Part shown: positions 60,518 to 64,000 of the stretch, in pieces
Layout of the letters: every line of letters starts with the position of its first letter
Position numbering within the stretch: the stretch's first letter is position 1
Source: an uncultured Ferrovibrio sp.
GTDB taxonomy: Bacteria > Pseudomonadota > Alphaproteobacteria > Ferrovibrionales > Ferrovibrionaceae
Assembly (NCBI RefSeq): GCF_937960835.1
Contig: NZ_CALGPC010000010.1
Location: 1 to 64,000, forward strand
Length of the DNA stretch: 64,000 nt
Direction: 5' to 3'
Made by a program: the position numbers and the translations under genes
Notes under the pieces: generated by a model
The model's input: only the letters and a program-made list of their open reading frames with translations
Databases searched by the model: none
What the model was told of the DNA's origin: nothing

Positions 60518-62902
60518 ATGACAAACCAGGCCGCCAATCAGGGTATTGGACAAGCTGTCCGCCGCAAGGAGGACTTCCGCTTTCTCACGGGCCAGGGTCA
60601 TTACACCGACGATATCAACCGCCCCGGCCAGCTTTATGCCGCTTTCCTGCGTTCGCCGCACGCTTTCGCCAAGATCAAGTCCATCGATACGACCGCTGCC
60701 AGCAAGAAGCCGGGCGTGGTCGCCATCTATACCGGCAAGGACGTCGCGGCCGACAAGGTCGGCGGCCTGATCTGTGGCTGGACAGTCAAGGACAAGAAGG
60801 GCGAACCGCACAAGGCGCCGCGCCACGACATCATCGCTGTCGAATATGTCCGCCATGTCGGCGATCAGGTCGCGGTGGTGATCGCAGATACTGTCGCCCA
60901 CGCCAAAGACGCCGTTGAAGCCATTCAGGTGGACTACGAGGTTCTGAAGCCAGTGGTGGACGTGCGTGAGGCGGTGAAGCCGGGTGCGCCGCAGGTGCAT
61001 CCAGATGTGCCGGGCAATCTCTGCTACGACTGGGAATTCGGCGACAAGGCCGCTACCGAGAAGGCTTTCGCCAGCGCGGCCCACATCACCAAACTCGAAC
61101 TGGTCAACAACCGCCTCTCGCCCAACCCGATGGAGCCCCGTAGCGCTATCGGCGAATACGATCCCGGCACCGATACCACCACGGTCTACACGACCTCGCA
61201 AAACCCGCATGTGCTGCGGCTGATCCTGTGCGCCTTCGTCTTCGGTCTGCCCGAGCACAAAGTGCGCGTGATCGCGCCGGATGTCGGCGGTGGTTTCGGC
61301 TCCAAGATCTTCAACTATCCGGAAGAAACGGTCTGCGTCTGGGCCGCCCGCAAGCTGAAGAAGCCGATCAAATGGACCTCGGACCGCACCGAGGCCTTCC
61401 TGACCGACGCCCATGGCCGCGACCATGTCACCCATGCGGAGCTGGCGCTGGACAAGGACGGCAAGTTCCTCGGCCTACGCGTCGATACGATGGCCAATAT
61501 GGGCGCGTATCTGTCCACCTTCGCCTCTGCAGTGCCGACCTATCTCTACGCACTGCTGCTCGCCGGCCAATACACGACGCCGGCGATCTATGCCGAAGTG
61601 AAGGCCATCTTCACCAACACCACGCCGGTCGACGCCTATCGTGGCGCAGGCCGTCCGGAGGCCACCTATGTGGTCGAGCGTCTGGTGGAAGCCGCTGCGC
61701 GTGAGATGAACATCGATCCGGCCGAAATCCGCCGGCGCAACTTCATTCCGCCGACCGCTTTCCCGTATCAGACGCCGGTCGCTTGCGTGTACGATTCAGG
61801 CAATTACGCCAAGGCACTGGACGAAGCCTGCAGGCTGGCCGATTACGCCAACTTCCCCAAGCGCAAGGCGGAAGCTGCCCGCAAGGGCAAGCTGCGCGGC
61901 ATTGGCCTGTGCGCCTATATTGAAGCCTGCGGCCTCGCGCCATCCAGCGTGGTCGGCTCGCTCGGTGCAGGCGTCGGTCTGTGGGAGTCGGCGCAGATTC
62001 GCTTTAACGCGACCGGCACGGTCTTCGTCTATACCGGTGCGCATAGCCATGGCCAGGGCCATGAGACCACCTTTGCCCAGATCGTTTCCGACAAGCTTGG
62101 CGTGCCGCTCGAGAATATCGAGGTCGTGCACGGCGATACCGCGCAGGTCCCGATGGGCATGGGCACCTATGGTTCCCGCTCGCTGGCGGTCGGCGGCTCC
62201 GCCATCGTCCGTGCGGCCGACAAGATCATAGAGAAGGGCAAGAAGATCGCGGCCCATCTGATGGAAGCCTCGGTCGACGACGTGACCTATGACAAAGGCG
62301 TCTTCTCGATCAAAGGCACCGACAAGCAGGTGCCGATGGCCCAAGTCGCCTTCACGGCTTACGTTCCGCACAACTATCCGCCCGATCTTGAACCCGGCCT
62401 GGAAGCCAGCGCCTTCTACGATCCGTCCAACTTCACCTTCCCCGCCGGCGTGCATATCGCCGAGGTCGAGATCGACAGCGACACCGGCGTGACCACCATC
62501 GTCAACTGGGTGGCAGTCGACGATTTCGGCAAGGTGATCAACCCGATGATCGTCGAAGGCCAGGTGCATGGCGGCATTGCGCAGGGTATCGGCCAGGCCC
62601 TGCTGGAAGGTGTGGTCTACGATCAGGAAAGCGGCCAGTTGCTCACCGCCTCCTTCCTCGATTACTGCATGCCGCGGGCGGACAACCTGCCCTCCTACAA
62701 GATCGGCATGATTGAGACCCCCTGCCCGCATAATCCGCTGGGCGTCAAGGGCTGCGGCGAAGCCGGAGCCATTGCCGCGCCGGCAGCGCTGATGAATGCC
62801 ATTACTGATGCCTTGGGCACCGAAAAGATCGACATGCCGGCGACGCCGCTGAAGGTCTGGCAAGTGATCCAAAGCCACAATTTTGCCGCTGCGGCAGAAT
62901 AA
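60518..62902 (+). CDS. coxL: CO-dehydrogenase-like molybdenum hydroxylase, form II large subunit
   Basis: 794 residues. The molybdopterin-binding motif GGGFGSKIFNYPEE and the catalytic Glu748 in GVKGCGEAGAIAAP are present. The active-site loop at residues 373-379 is AYRGAGR, the form II signature, rather than AYRCSFR of true form I CO dehydrogenase with Cu-S-Mo. Form II members may oxidise CO poorly or act on other aldehydes or aromatics; substrate is unsettled. Confidence 0.94.
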   Translation: MTNQAANQGIGQAVRRKEDFRFLTGQGHYTDDINRPGQLYAAFLRSPHAFAKIKSIDTTAASKKPGVVAIYTGKDVAADKVGGLICGWTVKDKKGEPHKAPRHDIIAVEYVRHVGDQVAVVIADTVAHAKDAVEAIQVDYEVLKPVVDVREAVKPGAPQVHPDVPGNLCYDWEFGDKAATEKAFASAAHITKLELVNNRLSPNPMEPRSAIGEYDPGTDTTTVYTTSQNPHVLRLILCAFVFGLPEHKVRVIAPDVGGGFGSKIFNYPEETVCVWAARKLKKPIKWTSDRTEAFLTDAHGRDHVTHAELALDKDGKFLGLRVDTMANMGAYLSTFASAVPTYLYALLLAGQYTTPAIYAEVKAIFTNTTPVDAYRGAGRPEATYVVERLVEAAAREMNIDPAEIRRRNFIPPTAFPYQTPVACVYDSGNYAKALDEACRLADYANFPKRKAEAARKGKLRGIGLCAYIEACGLAPSSVVGSLGAGVGLWESAQIRFNATGTVFVYTGAHSHGQGHETTFAQIVSDKLGVPLENIEVVHGDTAQVPMGMGTYGSRSLAVGGSAIVRAADKIIEKGKKIAAHLMEASVDDVTYDKGVFSIKGTDKQVPMAQVAFTAYVPHNYPPDLEPGLEASAFYDPSNFTFPAGVHIAEVEIDSDTGVTTIVNWVAVDDFGKVINPMIVEGQVHGGIAQGIGQALLEGVVYDQESGQLLTASFLDYCMPRADNLPSYKIGMIETPCPHNPLGVKGCGEAGAIAAPAALMNAITDALGTEKIDMPATPLKVWQVIQSHNFAAAAE

Positions 62903-62922
62903 GAAAGACGGAGATCAGCCCC

Positions 62923-63720
62923 ATGTATGCGTTCAACTATCACCGCCCGTCTTCACTGGACGACGCAGCCAAGCTGCTGAGCAGCGCCTCGGACGGCAAA
63001 TTCCTCGCCGGCGGCCAGACCCTGCTGCCGACGCTGAAGCAGCGTCTGGCTTCGCCTTCCGATGTGATCGACCTGACCGGTATTCCCCAGCTGAGCGGGA
63101 TCACCGTCTCGGGCAGCGCGGTCACCATTGGCGCCACCACCCGCCATGCGGCGGTGGCGGCTTCGGCCGAGGTCAAGAAGGCGATCCCGGCCCTGGCCAA
63201 GCTTGCATCCGGCATCGGCGATCCCCAGGTGCGGAATATGGGCACGCTGGGCGGCTCGATTGCCAATAACGACCCGGCGGCCGATTACCCCGCTGCTGTT
63301 CTCGGGCTTTGCGCGACCGTCCATACCAACAAGCGCACCATCGCTGCTGACGATTTCTTCACAGGCATGTTTGAGACCGCCCTGGAAGAAGGCGAGATCG
63401 TCACCAAGGTGGAGTTTCCGATCCCGAAGCGGGCCGGCTACGTCAAATTCCCCAACCCGGCCTCGCGCTATGTAATGGTTGGCGCCTTTGTGGCGGAAAC
63501 CGCCGACGGAATCCGTGTCGCGATCAACGGCGCTGGCCCCTGCGTCTTCCGCCACACGGAAATGGAAGCCGCCTTGGCGAAGAACTTCTCGCCCGATGCG
63601 CTGAAGGGCATCAGGACCGATCCGGCCGGGATGAACAACGACATCCATGCCAGCGCCGAGTATCGCGCCCATCTTGTTGGCGTCATGGCCCGGCGTGCGG
63701 TCGAAGCCGCGCTTGGCTGA
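62923..63720 (+). CDS. coxM: CO-dehydrogenase-like molybdenum hydroxylase, FAD medium subunit
   Basis: 265 residues. The FAD-binding segments AGGQTLLPTLKQRLASPSDVIDL and NMGTLGGSIANNDPAADYPAA are the family signatures (residues 25-50 and 105-130). It receives electrons from CoxS and passes them to the quinone or cytochrome chain. 20 bases after coxL; a terminator follows. Confidence 0.95.
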   Translation: MYAFNYHRPSSLDDAAKLLSSASDGKFLAGGQTLLPTLKQRLASPSDVIDLTGIPQLSGITVSGSAVTIGATTRHAAVAASAEVKKAIPALAKLASGIGDPQVRNMGTLGGSIANNDPAADYPAAVLGLCATVHTNKRTIAADDFFTGMFETALEEGEIVTKVEFPIPKRAGYVKFPNPASRYVMVGAFVAETADGIRVAINGAGPCVFRHTEMEAALAKNFSPDALKGIRTDPAGMNNDIHASAEYRAHLVGVMARRAVEAALG

Positions 63721-63741
63721 CGCAAACGATCCAAATGTGAG

Positions 63742-63775
63742 AACGGCGCGCCCTGATAAAGGCGCGCCGTTTTGC
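63742..63775 (+). terminator. Rho-independent terminator after coxM
   Basis: An eleven-base stem AACGGCGCGCC / GGCGCGCCGTT with an eight-base loop, followed by TTTT on the plus strand, 21 bases after the coxM stop. The opposite-strand cytochrome gene ends just beyond it. Confidence 0.85.
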
Positions 63776-63776
63776 T

Positions 63777-64000
63777 TTACGACTTACCCTTGGGCGGCAG
63801 GCTTGTGAGATAGGCGTATAACGCGCCGATCTCGGTGTCATTCAGCTCCCGTAGGGACTCGAACGGCATGACCTGGATTTCCGATCCATCCGGCCGCCGG
63901 CCGCTACGCAGCATCGCGGCAAACATCCCGGCATCGCGATAAGCCTGCATGCCACCACCTGGCACGGATGTGAGATTTGCGGCCGGTGGCCAATCCGGCG
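63777..64000 (-). CDS. c-type cytochrome, C-terminal part only
   Basis: The frame runs from the stop at 63777 to the window edge without interruption and is cut there. It reads PDWPPAANLTSVPGGGMQAYRDAGMFAAMLRSGRRPDGSEIQVMPFESLRELNDTEIGALYAYL, the end of a cytochrome c domain with the distal ligand Met in VMPF and the final helix. The CXXCH motif would be outside. Adjacent to coxSLM, it may be an electron acceptor partner, but the strand is opposite. Confidence 0.8.
   Translation of the reverse strand, partial: PDWPPAANLTSVPGGGMQAYRDAGMFAAMLRSGRRPDGSEIQVMPFESLRELNDTEIGALYAYLTSLPPKGKS

Noticed and set aside
60473..61435. 320-codon minus-strand frame opposite coxL
   Set aside because: Antisense to clear coxL motifs, with no ribosome site.

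Overview
The window looks like chromosomal core sequence from a GC-rich, motile, aerobic alphaproteobacterium, most likely near the Rhodospirillales; the order is inference. Pointers: the yceD-rpmF-plsX-fabH-ihfA-merR order, a CBP3-type cytochrome bc1 chaperone, an NDUFS4-like complex I subunit, a K+-independent H+-pyrophosphatase, a Mg-type HemB without zinc cysteines, a RibBA whose cyclohydrolase half lacks its zinc cysteines, and bacterial aspartate/glutamate leucyltransferase. I see no insertion sequence, prophage, CRISPR array or rRNA. Coding density is high, with many ATGA-type overlaps.

Layout. 0-7.5 kb: tRNA-Pro(GGG), the lipid/ribosome operon (minus strand), bamE, and divergent cobT/cobS. 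7.5-18.7 kb: hppA, then a long minus-strand run rpiB-glyA-nrdR-ribD-ribE-ribBA-ribH-nusB-thiL-(FliL-like)-MFS for one-carbon, riboflavin and thiamine metabolism. 18.8-24.4 kb: a branched-chain amino-acid ABC operon with two small unknown proteins. 24.5-28.1 kb: RidA and a three-gene valine-catabolism set (acyl-CoA dehydrogenase, 3-hydroxyisobutyryl-CoA hydrolase, 3-hydroxyisobutyrate dehydrogenase), which fits the adjacent importer. 28.2-33.4 kb: a membrane histidine kinase, a solitary HigA-like regulator abutting hemB, a second beta-hydroxyacid dehydrogenase and an unknown protein. 33.5-39.4 kb: a penicillin-acylase-family hydrolase, motA-motB, an RDD protein and bpt. 39.4-43 kb: a TakP-like 2-oxoacid TRAP transporter on convergent strands.

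43.3-46.8 kb holds the least explained block: two uncharacterised plus-strand genes facing a pentapeptide-repeat protein and a small coiled-coil protein. 46.9-51.9 kb: an agmatinase-family enzyme, an SDR, a glycosyltransferase and an ABC exporter. 52.0-53.3 kb: a decayed alpha/beta-hydrolase pseudogene, tRNA-Arg(TCT), the NDUFS4-like gene and tRNA-Pro(TGG). 53.4-57.7 kb: DUF192 and histone-deacetylase-family genes diverging from a TPP-riboswitch-controlled ABC importer (thiZ-thiX-thiY). 57.7-59.2 kb: a double cold-shock-domain protein and a Panacea/DUF4065-like protein. 59.3-63.8 kb: a membrane-anchored CoxG and a form II CO-dehydrogenase-like molybdenum hydroxylase (coxS-coxL-coxM), ending beside the C-terminus of a c-type cytochrome cut by the window edge.

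Gene calls rest on reading motifs and start sites by eye. No database search was possible. Several starts were moved downstream of the longest ORF where a clear ribosome binding site supports it.
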